A DNA stretch of 64,000 nucleotides from Anagrus nilaparvatae (GCA_022575985.1 JAKSXM010000282.1:124001-188000), one strand, 5' to 3'. Counted from the stretch's first letter, positions 34,140-46,790 are shown. Program-made: numbers and translations. Notes: generated from the sequence alone by a model not told the origin.

Positions 34140-35940
34140 CATAGTTACATCATTCCATAATCCTTTTAATCAATAGCTGTTTCATAACACCTCTTATCCA
34201 AAATGTCCTTTTTGGGCCACCCCACCCTTTTGTAGGTAGGCCTGTTTCCTCTATTCTGGACCACTAGTTTGCATCTAGTGGACATTTCAAGTAAAATTCG
34301 TTTTCTGAGATTAGTCGTAGACATCCCCCAATCCAAGGCCCTAGCATTGAAGTCTCCAGCAAGGATGACGCTGCAAGTTACGGTCCAAATCGTACTCTCG
34401 ATGCTGGCTAGCTTTGTAGCAAACACCTCCGAGCTGTCATTTGGAGAGAGATATCAACTTATATAAGTTGGTTCCCCGCGCGTGGCCTAAACGTGGCATT
34501 TGCCTTTCCTTTTTTGGTTCAGGGACGTTTGGGCTCTACCTCTGAGCCATATAGTAGAAACCCAGTACTTGTGGTTAATTTTGAAAGATTATTTGAATCC
34601 TCTTCACGTGAAATCTGTTCCAACAACGCATCAGCTACTCGGGTTTGATTCATGTCACCTTGTAGAATCGGAATCATTTCCGACGCCACCTGCTTCTCGC
34701 CACAGCCAGTGCCTCCCAGTAACTGGGACAGTTTCTCTCTCCGGGACATTTAAGGCAGGTCTTGCTTCTGTCTAGGCCTTTACAAACATACTGACTATGC
34801 CCATAGCCCAAACACTTGAAGCAGCACCTTAAGTCTGCGTGGAGGCGCACTCTGACTGGATGCCCATCCGATTTCAATTTTACCCTTTCTGGCGGGGCGT
34901 AGATTGTCAGCCTCAAGTAGGTCCACCATAACTATCGGGCTCGTTGTGCCTTTGGTTTTGAAGATGGTGACTGTTTTCAATACTTATCGCTTTAGTGACA
35001 GGCTCTTGAATTTTGTGTACTTTCATGTTCTTTCATGTTCTTTCTTCCACATTTAAGTCTCGAACTTCGCGTTTCAAAATGGGGATCAACTCATGAAAAT
35101 TTGACTCAGGGCCAGTAACTGCATTTACCGTATCTTCCAATTTTTGGCGTTCCTTGACTGCCTCCAGCTAAATGAGGACACTATCATTCTGCGTTTTTCT
35201 CATGCGGTGGATCTTGGTGCCAGATTCCTCGAGGTTGACGCTTCTCTTTAGATCGAGAAGCGTTCCCTCGTAAGTTATCCTCACCACCGGGATAATTTGG
35301 AAGGCTTCCTTCCTTTTCCTGTATGTCTTCCCAGCTAGAAGAGAACTTTACCCCTTGTAGCAGATTCTTTTGTCTGCTGAGGCTTCTTGACCCTGGATTT
35401 CTTCTTCTTCTTTTCTTGTACATGCCAATTTCCCTTCTTTACCATGTGACTTCTGGGGTTGCACCTGCTTTGGTTACTCTTTTCCGTCAGCCTTTTCGCT
35501 TATCTCTTTTCCAGGTGTATGGATTCCCTGTGGAAGTTACAGCTTCTTCTGTTTCTTCAGCTCCTTTCTCTCTTTCTTGGACTTGTGCCTAGGGGCGTCC
35601 TCGTTCTCTTGGATGGTCCCCTGTGGGTCGTCTTCCTTGGTATTATTCGTGGATCCCATTGAATCCATCTACCACAGACTGCTTCTTTTTAGAGAGCTCG
35701 TTTCCTTTTTTTTGCTCCTGTATCTGTTTTGATGCAATTGTAGCAGTCTTATTTTATTTCCTTGTTCATGAAGTAGTTTTTCTTTCTTTCGTCACTCTTT
35801 TCTCTCCTGATCCAAGGCCAGCTTCTTTTTTTTCTGCTGCTCTTTTTCCTGCTGCTACCTCTGCTTTTAAATTGACTATTTGGTGTACCAAAAACGAAGA
35901 ATGCAGCTTTTTACTTCTTCACTTTTTTCATTTTTAATTC
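34140..35940 (-). pseudogene. R1-type LINE 5' portion: gag-like ORF1 and start of endonuclease
   Basis: Read on the minus strand from about 35940: a lysine-rich ORF1 N-terminus; a KKRRRRNPGS stretch (35184-35423); TVTIFKTKGTTSPIVMVDLL (34795-34980), then after a frameshift CCFKCLGYGHSQYVC and a second knuckle (34674-34916), the CCHC fingers of LINE ORF1. Next come the endonuclease start ILQGDMNQTRVADALLEQIS (34519-34749) and VILAGDFNARALDWG with NRGNRPTYKR (34166-34426). It stops there, before SDH and reverse transcriptase. Multiple frameshifts show it is dead. The GC content is higher than in the flanks. Confidence 0.8.
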
Positions 35941-36287
35941 AAATGGTCAATTTTTTGAATTTTTGCTAAATGTTGTACAGAAATTAATATGCCGTTTTAT
36001 TTTTTTGTTTCAAATGTCTACAATAGGCACTATGATGGGAACCGTTTTTCATTTTTTTTTTCGAGTCTCTACTTTCATGACATTTACAAACTGTAAAAAA
36101 GAAGGAAATAAAAAAAAAGTTTTTTTTTGTTATCTAAAATAGTTTTGTGATTATTTAAAAAAAAAAAAAATTTAACTTTCATAATTAAGCAGCTGAGAAA
36201 ATAAATGTTAAAAATCCTTTTAAATATCGTCACAAAGATGCGACAGTGGCCTTAAGCTTATATAATATGTCGTTGTTCAATAGAGAA

Positions 36288-36634
36288 TTTAGTATAATAG
36301 AAAAGTAATATCGGTTTTTCGCATATAACTCTTAAATGAATTATTTTAGAAAAAAAATTTTGTTTTACCAAATTTAAAGATCTTTTGAAAACGTGTAATT
36401 TGAGACCATAAAATACTCAATATGTTGACTTGTTAATTTTTTAGAACAATTTATATCATTTTCATAAAATTTTGTTAGTAAAAAAATTAACGAGTTAATA
36501 TTTAGAGCTCTAAATTGTCTCAAATTACGCGATTTTAAAAGATCTTTAAATTTGGTAAAATAATTTTTTTTTCTAAAATGCTTTATTTAAGAGTTATATG
36601 CAAAAAACCGATGTTACTTTTCTATTATACTAAA
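36288..36634. mobile_element. MITE, 347 bp, long inverted repeats
   Basis: TTTAGTATAATAGAAAAGTA at 36288 is mirrored at the right end (TACTTTTCTATTATACTAAA-type, to 36634). The arms extend inward through CGCATATAACTCTTAAAT and GATCTTTnAAAnnCG for over 100 bp. No coding capacity. Flanking TA is possible but blurred by AT richness. Confidence 0.7.
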
Positions 36635-37009
36635 ATGTTTATGGTTACTAATACATATACATACTTAATAAGGGGTATTTTTCTCGATTTAAGTGTGTTT
36701 GACAAGTTTTTCATGTTTGGGACCTTTATAATCGGACTTAAAAATTTTAAAAACCTGTTTAATATGCTAAAACACCCTTATGAGGGATGATTTTTACTAA
36801 TTTAAGGGCTCTAGACAAATTTTGCACGGACAAAACCTCTTTTTTCGGAATCAGCGATACGGATAACCCTTAATAAACGTTTTCTCATCTTCATTGCCAA
36901 GAACGACCAAAAATCCGTAATTTTTCTGCAATAATCCTAATAAAAAATGACAAATTCTAGAACTAAAATTGGTTCATTAAAAAAAAAAAGCAAAAACAAT
37001 TTTTACTCT

Positions 37010-37670
37010 GGGAACATGCCGAGCATACATGCATCGAAAAGTTAAAAAAAATGTCAACAGACTGACTTAACAAAAATTATTTATATGGTTTCTTCTTTCA
37101 ATTTCTTCCAGTTAGAAAGTCAGATCTGATCGTCTAACTGATTTTTATAAATGTCCTATTGTGCGGTTTTGTCGCTTAAAACGCAAATAAATAAATAGTT
37201 TTGAACAATATACGCATAAATACTGAAAGCACATCTACTTCACATGAATTTCTTTATTTTTTATTCTATTTTATACGGCGTAAAATCGGCAGTATTTTTT
37301 CGTTTAGAATCAAAAATGCTTAATTCAAATTTTAGCAAAAATTCAAGTTATCATTGTTTTTATATGAAAAAAGTATTGAGAAAGGTAAAATTAGAGAAAT
37401 TTTGATAAAAATTTATCACCACGTGTACTTTTAAAAATTATTTATGCGTATATTATTCAAAACAATTTATTTGAGTTTTAGGTGACAAAACCGAAACATA
37501 TGACATTTATGAAAATCTCTTAAACGATCAGGACAGATTTTCTGGCTGGAAGCATTTAAAAGAAGAAAACATATAAAAAACTTCTGCCAAGTCCGAGGCC
37601 AAGTCCAAATTTAACGACATCTTTTTAAAGTTATTTCGGTGCATTAAAGCTCAGTGTGGGAACATTACCT
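37010..37670. repeat. Diverged inverted-repeat element
   Basis: The left arm has GGGAACATGCCGAGC, then GTCAGATCTGATCG, ATGTCCTATTGTGCGGTTTT and AACAATATACGCATAAATA. The right arm has their imperfect complements, ending GCTCAGTGTGGGAACAT. Many substitutions indicate age. No frame. Confidence 0.55.
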
Positions 37671-37679
37671 GCGGATCAG

Positions 37680-39840
37680 TTCATAAATAAAATAATGCTC
37701 AAATAATTATGGGATATTTTTTACTCGTATATATAAATGTTTATGAGTCCATAACTTTTAAACTATAATAATAAATCACCAATTTTTATAATCTATACAT
37801 AAGTAAATAATATTAGAAAATTAGTGTCATTTTAGAGATATTTAAATGGAAAAAAGTTTTGTAAAAATAATTATGTTGATTCTTGTAAATTTTTTTACTT
37901 TTTATTATACTCATTAAATATTTAATATATATTATTTATTATTTTATGCACCATATAACTTAAGTGTATGTTATTTACTTATTTTACAAACATGTATGAT
38001 TGTGTCACTATAATCATAAGACAGTTTTTACTAATAAGGAGCTCGGGAGAGTTTTAATTTTAGAAAAAAATGCAGGTAAATAAAATTTTTTTAAAAACAT
38101 ATTAATTATACTAGTAGTTTGATCCAGCTTCTCCTAGATTATAATATTTATGGAATAGAATCTAAAAAGTTAGGTGGATACGTAAGACAAATTCCTGAAT
38201 AAAAAAAATTATATCTTTGATTTATTAACGAATGAATTATTCGAAAATTCTCGGAAAAATTTGTCAATCAATTTTTAAGGATAATCAGTTTTTTTATCAT
38301 CAAAAGTACAGTTTTTAACCAAATAGTTATTTTACAGTTAAAATTCAATGTAGACCTAAAAGAGTTAAGTTTTAGGGTGCTTCTTGGATTTATCAGAGAG
38401 AGTCAGGGGCTATTTTTAAATGTAATAAACGCTTCTAATGTAGGTATATTTGCTCTCCTAAATGTAGCGAACTCTCCTTGCTATAGCTAAAAAATTTGCG
38501 AGATTTCTCAATTACAACTTCATAAATATTAACCCAAATAGAACATAAATTATATGTTTTTCTTTAAAATACTTATCATTTTACAACCTAATTATAAAAT
38601 CTATTAGTACAAAACTACACACATAAAGTAAGACAGTATAAAATTTAATTTAAAGTATGCGCTTTAAATATGCAAGTGACATTACACAAATAGATAATTC
38701 AATTTTTTTTTCTTGTTCTTTATTTATTTAAACATTAAATTTACAGTATAAAAAAAAGTAAATAAAAAATTTTTTATGCTTGATAATATCGTGCCTATAG
38801 ATAAACCTTGTAAACTAATTTCTATTTTTTATTTAAAAATATTTTTGTTGACGTTCGCACGCAACATACACTATAATTATACGACATCTAAATAAATGAC
38901 GTAAATTACGTAATGAAAAAAAAAGTTGATCTTTTACTTAAATCTTGTTTCGTTTGTCTTAATTTATTATTTCAGTTTTTTTTTATTTTTTTTTCTTCGT
39001 TTATTAATACTTTTCTATTAGTTGTAGTATACGTGAATAATATGTTGTTTGTAAAATTTTCAGTATTGATGCTATCAAGCATACAAAAAAATTTTTCGCA
39101 TAACTAGAATGCATTCTAATTTAAAAAAATGCAAACAGTTATCCACACGTGTATGTGTATACGTGTAATTAAACATGTAAACATTTATATAGATAATGTA
39201 TTTAAGTATTTTTATTTTTTTTAATGTTTAATCAATTGTCTTTATTTTATAAATTAAATTAATGCTTTTTAATATTTTTTATTGCCTTTTTTTAATGGTC
39301 AAATGTAAACATTTTATAAGTAAAAGTTGTATAACATATTTGTTGTTTTAGATAATTATTATTAGAGATGGGTACTTAATGTAACATTTATGAGAGAACA
39401 TTTTTTTTGTTGAAATTAATTTTTATTATTGGAGCATGTATTGTTTTTTTTAAATTTCTATAAATTTCTGTAAGTAGTTTTAGTAGTTTTATAGTTTTAT
39501 AGTTTTCTTTATAAAAAATATGCAAAAAACTTCAAAATAATTTTTTCTAATACTTTTTTTGAAAACGGACCTCGCAGAATACTTCAAGCAGTTTTCAACC
39601 ATTAGTTTCATCCCTCCTTTACAGCATTTTTAAAAATTAATTATTATTTAAAGTACACTTGGACTCCCCTAAAGGGTTTGATCCAAGGTTTGCTCATTTT
39701 TTTGTTTTGACAAAGTCAATTATGACAAATTTTTAAAATTGAAATGAAATTTTATTTTGCTTGTTTATCATTTTAGTGATCCAAAATTATTGATCAGTTT
39801 ATAAATATAAAAATATTTTAATGTTATAAGACAGGTAACA
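37680..39840. other. AT-rich non-genic stretch
   Basis: No exon, RNA gene or bounded repeat recognised. Confidence 0.45.
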
Positions 39841-39989
39841 AATACAGGGATTTGATAGATTTAAAATATTGGTGTCTTCCTGCGGAATTTAGACCTCCAG
39901 AAAATGGGTTGCGGAAAGGTCGAAAAATTGTTTTTTTGGATTAAAGGTAACTTTGGCGAAAAATTTTTTATTTTATTTAAGGTGACAGT

Positions 39990-40672
39990 ATTTGCAAAAA
40001 AAAAAAATCAAGTTTTGTTTTTTTTTGTTTTTTTTGGTTACGAAAACATCTTAAGAATATGGAAAATTTTTATAATGATATCTTGAATAATAAGGAAGTT
40101 ATAGAAAATTAAGCAAGACACCGCGAAAGACGTAAGATTCAGTATTCTAAGCTTTAAACGCGTTTTTCTTGAAACAACGTTTATCGAATTTGTATGCACG
40201 ATAACTCAAAAAATAATTAAGACATCTTCCTAATTTTTTTGCTACACTTTTAAAATACAATTATCTTCTGAATTGATGGAATTATTTTTCAAAAAAATGT
40301 ATAAATTTTTTTTTATTGCAAAAAAACATGTGAAAAAAAATGAAATTTTTGAAAAAAATTTAAAAATTAAATAATTTTCACAATTTTCCATTTTCCGAAA
40401 TTTGAATCCATCAATCCAGAAAAAAAAATATTTCACAAACATATAAAATTTAATTTAGTATGTTTCAGATCAAGTTGGAGGCTTCAATCGTGCACACAAT
40501 CAAAAGTGAGGCATAACTTTGAGCACCTATACTCAGCGCCATTTTGAAAAAAAAAAATGTTTAGCAACTTATAATCTAATAAAAAGGCAATTCGGAAAAA
40601 ATTATTTCAATTATTTCTACCCGAAAACCTATCCAGAAAAAGAGATGTTTTTTTTTCTCTAAATGAGCTTCA
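39990..40672. repeat. Diverged copy of the TTAA MITE at 10709-11419
   Basis: Extended similarity includes GAAAACATCTTAAGAATATGG, AAGACACCGCGAAAGACGTAAG, AAACGCGTTTTTCTTGAAAC and CCATTTTCCGAAATTTGAAT. The terminal repeats differ: the right end reads CACGCACACCTTAA instead of CTACCCCCTTAA, and the left end is unclear. Confidence 0.65.
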
Positions 40673-41519
40673 CGCACACCTTAATTTAAAAGAAAAAGTT
40701 AAAAATTACGTTACTACCCTTTTTTTAAAGAATCCGTGTAATATCATAAGTGTCGTAGGTTCAATTCTATGTTACAAAAACAAAAATTGGAAAAATTAAA
40801 ATTTGGGCTACAAAAAACGAATTTGTGGCTGCCGATAATTTTTTCCTTCAAACAAGCCCTTGCAAATGACTTAACGCAAACAAAAATAATTTTTGCTCAA
40901 TTAATAAAAAAAAAGGCTGCCAACTAATTGGCACTATGTTTCTTCATTAGCAATAACAAAATGTTTTTAATGTTCTATTTTACCTAACTTGGTATAAGAA
41001 AAATTGAAAATGATCTTTTCCTTCATACTGTTAGTTTAACATCTCATTGAAAAAAATTAGGTTTTTTACATAAAAAAAAAGATTTCTACGCCTAGTACAT
41101 AATCTACACTCTTAAACCAAAACCACCAAATTTCCTTTAGCAAACCACCAAATGGCTAGATGGCGTTTTAAAAAACTCCGAAAGCGACTTCAGTGCTTTC
41201 TAAAACTCCATTCTTAAATTTGGTGGTTTACAAATAACAATAAAAAATTTTTCGTGTATTACAATATACAAAAGGTATATTCGGTGTATTACAAATATCA
41301 TTCTTATTATCAGGTGGTTTATAAAACTCCAAATTAGTGTTTGGGAAATTAACAACCACCAACATAAATAATTGGAGTATTATAATATACTACAAAATAT
41401 TATACTATATCAAGTATTTTATATAAATAAAAAAAAAGTTTATAATATAATAAAATACTCCAAAATAATATAGTCAGGCGTATAGTGTGAAAAAAAGGTC
41501 AAATCTCAAACTGAAGAGT

Positions 41520-42318
41520 GAAATTGGCCATTTTTCACACTTTTCACGCCTTAAACAGTCATTTTTCCAAAATGAATTAATTTTTGATTTTCGAAGGGTC
41601 TAATAGGTTTTTGTAGGCGCTGATCTCATTAATTATGTCGTAAATTATATTTAACGGGATCAAAAGTGTGAATTTGGCCATTTTTTACCCCAAATACCCC
41701 AAAATTTACATAAACATATAAAAGACTATATTTTTAAATTAAATTAAATACATAGGTATTAAAGGTCGCAGATTTCAAAAATAATGTAAAAAATTACATC
41801 CAACAGGTTCTGAAGGGTAAAGTTGGCCATTTTTCACCCTTGCCAACCCTTAGACCAACATTTTTCCAAAATGACTTACTTTTTAAATTTCCAAGGGTCT
41901 AATAGGTTTTTATGGGCGCTGTTCTCATTAATTATGTCGTAAATTATATTCAACGGGTTCAAAAGAGTGAATTTAGCCATTTTTCACCCCAAATACCCCA
42001 AAATTTAAATAAACCTTTAGAAGGCTTTATTTTTAAATTAAATTAAATAAATAGGTTTTTTAGGTCACAGATTTCAAAAATTTTCTAAAAAATTACATCC
42101 AACAGGTTCTGAAGGGTGAAATTGGCCATTTTTCACCCTTGCCAACCCTTAGACAAACCTTTTTCCAAAGAAATTGTTTTTTTATTTTCAAAGGGTCTAG
42201 TAGGTTTTTTTGGGCGCTGATCTCAAAAATGATGTTACAAATTACATACGGAAGGTTTTAAAGGGCGAATTTGGCCATTTTTCACTCTTTTCACCCTTTG
42301 GACATTCATTTTTCCAAC
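41520..42318. repeat. ~300-bp repeats inside the left arm of the foldback element
   Basis: Blocks starting near TTTTTCCAAAATGAATTAAT recur at about 41565, 41865 and 42165, each with AAGGGTCTAATAGGTTTTT and GGCCATTTTTCACCC. Each ~300-bp unit is a diverged copy. The right arm has the mirror image (44745-45540). Confidence 0.65.
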
Positions 42319-43895
42319 ACGTCAAGCCTTACACTAGCGTAATCTAAGGAAGTAGACTATAATAAAAAAAACGATACGTCAAGCCTTACACTAGCGTAAC
42401 CTAAGGAAATAGGCTATAATCAAAAACGACACGTTAAGCCTTACAGTAGCGTAACCTAAGGAAATAGGCTATAATAAAAAACAACACGTCAAGCCTTACA
42501 GTAGCGTAACCTAAGGAAATAGGCTATAATCAAAAACGACACGTCATGCCTTACAGTAGCGTAACCTAAGGAAGTTGGCTACAATAAAAAACGACACGTC
42601 AAGCCTTACAGTAGCGTAACCTAAGGAAATAGGCTATAATCAAAAACGACACGTCATGCCTTACAGTAGCGTAACCTAAGGAAGTTGGCTACAATAAAAA
42701 ACGACACGTCAAGCCTTACAGTAGCGTAACCTAAGGAAATAGGCTATAATAAAAAAAAGACACGTCAAGCCTTACACTAGCGTAACCTAAGGAAGTTGGC
42801 TATAATAAAATAACGACACGACAAGCCTTACACTAGCGAAACCTAAGGAAGTAGGCTATAATAAAAAACGACACGTCAAGCCCTACACTAACATAACCTA
42901 AGGAAGTAGACTATAATAAAATAACGACACGTCAAGCCTTACAGTAACATAACCTAAGGAAATAGGCTACAATAAAATAACGACACAACAAGCCTTACAC
43001 TAACATAACCTAAGGAAGTAGACTATAATAAAATAACGACACGACAAGCCTTACACTAGCGAAACCTAAGGAAGTAGGCTATAATAAAAAAACGACACGT
43101 CAAGCCTTACAGTAGCGTAACCTAAGGAAATAGGCTATAATCAAAAACGACACGTCAAGCCTTACAGTAGCGTAACCTAAGGAAGTTGGCTATAATAAAA
43201 TAACGACACGACAAGCCTTACACTAGCGAAACCTAAGGAAGTTGGCTATAATAAAATAACGACACGACAAGCCTTACACTAGCGAAACCTAAGGAAGTAG
43301 GCTATAATAAAAAACGACACGTCAAGCCTTACAGTAACATAACCTAAGGAAATAGGCTACAATAAAATAACGACACGACAAGCCTTACACTAACATAACC
43401 TAAGGAAGTAGACTATAATAAAATAACGACACGACAAGCCTTACACTAGCGAAACCTAAGGAAGTAGGCTATAATAAAAAAACGACACGTCAAGCCTTAC
43501 AGTAGCGTAACCTAAGGAAATAGGCTATAATCAAAAACGACACGTCAAGCCTTACAGTAGCGTAACCTAAGGAAGTTGGCTACAATAAAAAAAAGACACG
43601 TCAAGCCTTACAGTAGCGTAACCTAAGGAAGTTGGCTATAATAAATAACGACACGTCAAGCCTTACAGTAGCGTAACCTAAGGAAATAGGCTATAATAAA
43701 AAAAGACACGTCAAGGCTTACACTAACATAACCTAAGGAAGTAGACTATAATAAAATAACGACACGACAAGCCTTACATTAGCGAAACCTAAGGAAGTAG
43801 GCTATAATAAAAAAACGACACGTCAAGTCTTACACTAGCGTAACCTAAGGAAGTAGGCTACAATAAAAAAAAGACACGTCAAGCCATACACAGTT
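42318..43895 (+). repeat. Satellite array, left arm, ~27 units of ~57 bp
   Basis: The unit is ACACGTCAAGCCTTACAGTA followed by GCGTAACCTAAGGAA(AT/GT)(A/T)GGCTA(T/C)AATAAAAA. Variants differ at CACT/CAGT, GCGTAACC/GCGAAACC/ACATAACC and GTCAAG/GACAAG. A ~260-bp block at 42930-43190 recurs 390 bp on, at 43320-43580, so units were amplified in groups. Confidence 0.9.
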
Positions 43896-43936
43896 TATGT
43901 TATTTTAAGGCTGTGTCGTTATTTTCTTAATGCCTA
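43896..43936. other. Unpaired centre of the foldback element
   Basis: About 40 bp (from CAGTTTATGTTATTTTAAGG to CTTAATGCCTACTTG) separate the opposite-facing satellite arrays. It is too small to hold any gene, unlike autonomous foldback elements where the centre carries the transposase. Confidence 0.7.
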
Positions 43937-44745
43937 CTTGCTTAGGTTACGCTAGTGTAAGGCTTGACGTGTCTTTTTTTTATTATAGCCTATTTCCTTA
44001 GGTTTCGCTACTGTAAGGCTTGACGTATCGTTTTTTATTATAGCCAACTTCCTTAGGTTACGCTACTGTAAGGCTTGACGTGTCGTTTTTGATTATAGCC
44101 TATTTCCTTAGGTTACGCTACTGTAAGGCTTGACGTGTCGTTTTTTATTATAGCCAACTTCCTTAGGTTACGCTACTGTAAGGCTTGACGTGTCGTTTTT
44201 TATTATAGCCAACTTCCTTAGGTTACGCTACTGTAAGGCTTAACGTGTCGTTTTTGATTATAGCCTATTTCCTTAGGTTACGCTACTGTAAGGCTTGACG
44301 TGTCGTTTTTTATTATAGCCTATTTCCTTAGGTTACGCTAGTGTAAGGCTTGACGTGTCTTTTTTTTATTATAGCCTATTTCCTTAGGTTACGCTACTGT
44401 AAGGCTTGACGTGTCGTTTTTTATTATAGCCAACTTCCTTAGGTTACGCTACTGTAAGGCTTGACGTGTCGTTTTTGATTATAGCCTATTTCCTTAGGTT
44501 ACGCTACTGTAAGGTTTGACGTGTCGTTTTTTATTATAGCCAACTTCCTTAGGTTACGCTACTGTAAGGCTTGACGTGTCGTTTTTTATTATAGCCAACT
44601 TCCTTAGGTTACGCTACTGTAAGGCTTGACGTGTCGTTTTTTATTATAGCCAACTTCCTTAGGTTACGCTACTGTAAGGCTTGACGTGTCGTTTTTGATT
44701 ATAGTCTACTTCCTTAGATTACGCTAGTGTAAGGCTTGACGTGTT
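43937..44745 (-). repeat. Satellite array, right arm, ~14 units of ~57 bp, inverted
   Basis: Same unit as the left array in reverse orientation (TTACGCTACTGTAAGGCTTG...). It is about half the length of the left array and lacks the GCGAAACC, ACATAACC and GACAAG variant units common on the left, apart from one GTTTCGC unit near 44001. Confidence 0.9.
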
Positions 44746-46346
44746 GGAAAAATGAATGTCCAAAGGGTGAAAAGAGTGAAAAATGGCCAAATTCACCCTT
44801 TAAAACCTTCCGTATGTAATTTGTAACATCATTTTTGAGATCAGCGCCCAAAAAAACCTACTAGACCCTTTGAAAATAAAAAAACAATTTCTTTGGAAAA
44901 AGGTTTGTCTAAGGGTTGGCAAGGGTGAAAAATGGCCAATTTCACCCTTCAGAACCTGTTGGATGTAATTTTTTAGAAAATTTTTGAAATCTGTGACCTA
45001 AAAAACCTATTTATTTAATTTAATTTAAAAATAAAGCCTTCTAAAGGTTTATTTAAATTTTGGGGTATTTGGGGTGAAAAATGGCTAAATTCACTCTTTT
45101 GAACCCGTTGAATATAATTTACGACATAATTAATGAGAACAGCGCCCATAAAAACCTATTAGACCCTTGGAAATTTAAAAAGTAAGTCATTTTGGAAAAA
45201 TGTTGGTCTAAGGGTTGGCAAGGGTGAAAAATGGCCAACTTTACCCTTCAGAACCTGTTGGATGTAATTTTTTACATTATTTTTGAAATCTGCGACCTTT
45301 AATACCTATGTATTTAATTTAATTTAAAAATATAGTCTTTTATATGTTTATGTAAATTTTGGGGTATTTGGGGTAAAAAATGGCCAAATTCACACTTTTG
45401 ATCCCGTTAAATATAATTTACGACATAATTAATGAGATCAGCGCCTACAAAAACCTATTAGACCCTTCGAAAATCAAAAATTAATTCATTTTGGAAAAAT
45501 GACTGTTTAAGGCGTGAAAAGTGTGAAAAATGGCCAATTTCACTCTTCAGTTTGAGATTTGACCTTTTTTTCACACTATACGCCTGACTATATTATTTTG
45601 GAGTATTTTATTATATTATAAACTTTTTTTTTATTTATATAAAATACTTGATATAGTATAATATTTTGTAGTATATTATAATACTCCAATTATTTATGTT
45701 GGTGGTTGTTAATTTCCCAAACACTAATTTGGAGTTTTATAAACCACCTGATAATAAGAATGATATTTGTAATACACCGAATATACCTTTTGTATATTGT
45801 AATACACGAAAAATTTTTTATTGTTATTTGTAAACCACCAAATTTAAGAATGGAGTTTTAGAAAGCACTGAAGTCGCTTTCGGAGTTTTTTAAAACGCCA
45901 TCTAGCCATTTGGTGGTTTGCTAAAGGAAATTTGGTGGTTTTGGTTTAAGAGTGTACATAATTACATTATTACACTACAGTGAAACCTCCTATAAAGACC
46001 ACTCTAACTAGCGACCACCGCCCCATAAAGACCGCCAACGACCGGTCTGTTTCGATTCCCTATAATTTTACATTGACAAGAACCTCTATCTTGAGACCAC
46101 TCCCGATAGCGACCGCGACCACTATTTTCATATTTAAAATATACAAAATACGTATAAAAATAACTCTCTATAAAGACCATATTTTTTTTCTTTACGTAAA
46201 TAATTTTATTTATTATTTTAATTTTCTATTGAAATAAAAATAAATAATAATCTTATAAATAATAATATAATAATCTTATAATAAATAATAATAAAAATAA
46301 TAGTAATAATCTTTTAAATAATAAATATTCTTTTCTCTCTCTTTAA

Positions 46347-46694
46347 CCCATTAGCGCCGGCGCGACCATACCACTGACACTCGGATTTTCGCTTAGAAAA
46401 CTGGTAAAAAAATGATTTTTTTTAAACTTAAAGTCTTTTTTTACTAAAAACGACTTGCTTTACAAGATTCTGGGGTCAGATTTTTAATATTATTGACCGT
46501 TAATTAAATATGGCGGCCCCAAAAAAGACAAAAAATCGATTATCGATACAAAATTAAAAATCTGACCCCGGAATCTTGTAAAGCAAGTCTTTTTTAGTAA
46601 AGAAATATTTAAAGTTTTAAAAAAAATTATTTTTTTACCCGTTTTCTAAGCGAAATCCGAGCGTCAGTGGTGTGGTCGCGCCGGCGCTAATGGG
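46347..46694. mobile_element. piggyBac-like MITE, 348 bp, nested in the pogo-type element
   Basis: CCCATTAGCGCCGGCGCGAC (46347) and GTCGCGCCGGCGCTAATGGG (ending 46694) are inverted termini flanked by TTAA (46343-46346, 46695-46698). The arms continue inward (CACTCGGATTTTCGCTTAGA, GACTTGCTTTACAAGATTC). TTAA duplication with CCC termini is characteristic of piggyBac-type elements. No coding frame. Confidence 0.85.
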
Positions 46695-46790
46695 TTAAAT
46701 AATCAAATTTGGTCTTTAATTATAAATAAGTATTGAATTCTTATTCAGTCTTGTTTTTACGTTAGAGATAAATATAAGTTAACAATTAAA

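Larger units (their letters stand above)
41104..45954. mobile_element. Foldback element, 4.85 kb, satellite-bearing arms, 8-bp flanking repeat
   Basis: The left terminus ACACTCTTAAACCAAAACCA (41106) is mirrored by GGTTTTGGTTTAAGAGTG at 45954. Unique arm segments of about 1.2 kb (41106-42318 and 44745-45954) are nearly identical inverted copies, followed inward by inverted arrays of a ~57-bp satellite and a short unpaired centre. TACATAAT occurs directly on both sides (41096-41103, 45955-45962), reading as an 8-bp target duplication; a TA-only duplication is the alternative. No transposase frame of any length. The architecture matches Foldback/Galileo-type elements, which carry tandem repeats in long inverted termini. 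It must be mobilised in trans or be an internal-deletion derivative. Confidence 0.8.

Noticed and set aside
34269..35937. Several plus-strand open frames of 65-104 codons
   Set aside because: They are the complement of the R1-type LINE ORF1 and endonuclease on the minus strand, which carry recognisable motifs.
42318..44745. Regular ~57-bp repeats resembling a CRISPR array
   Set aside because: There are no unique spacers: the whole unit repeats with point variants. The context is an insect-like genome and the arrays are arranged as inverted arms.
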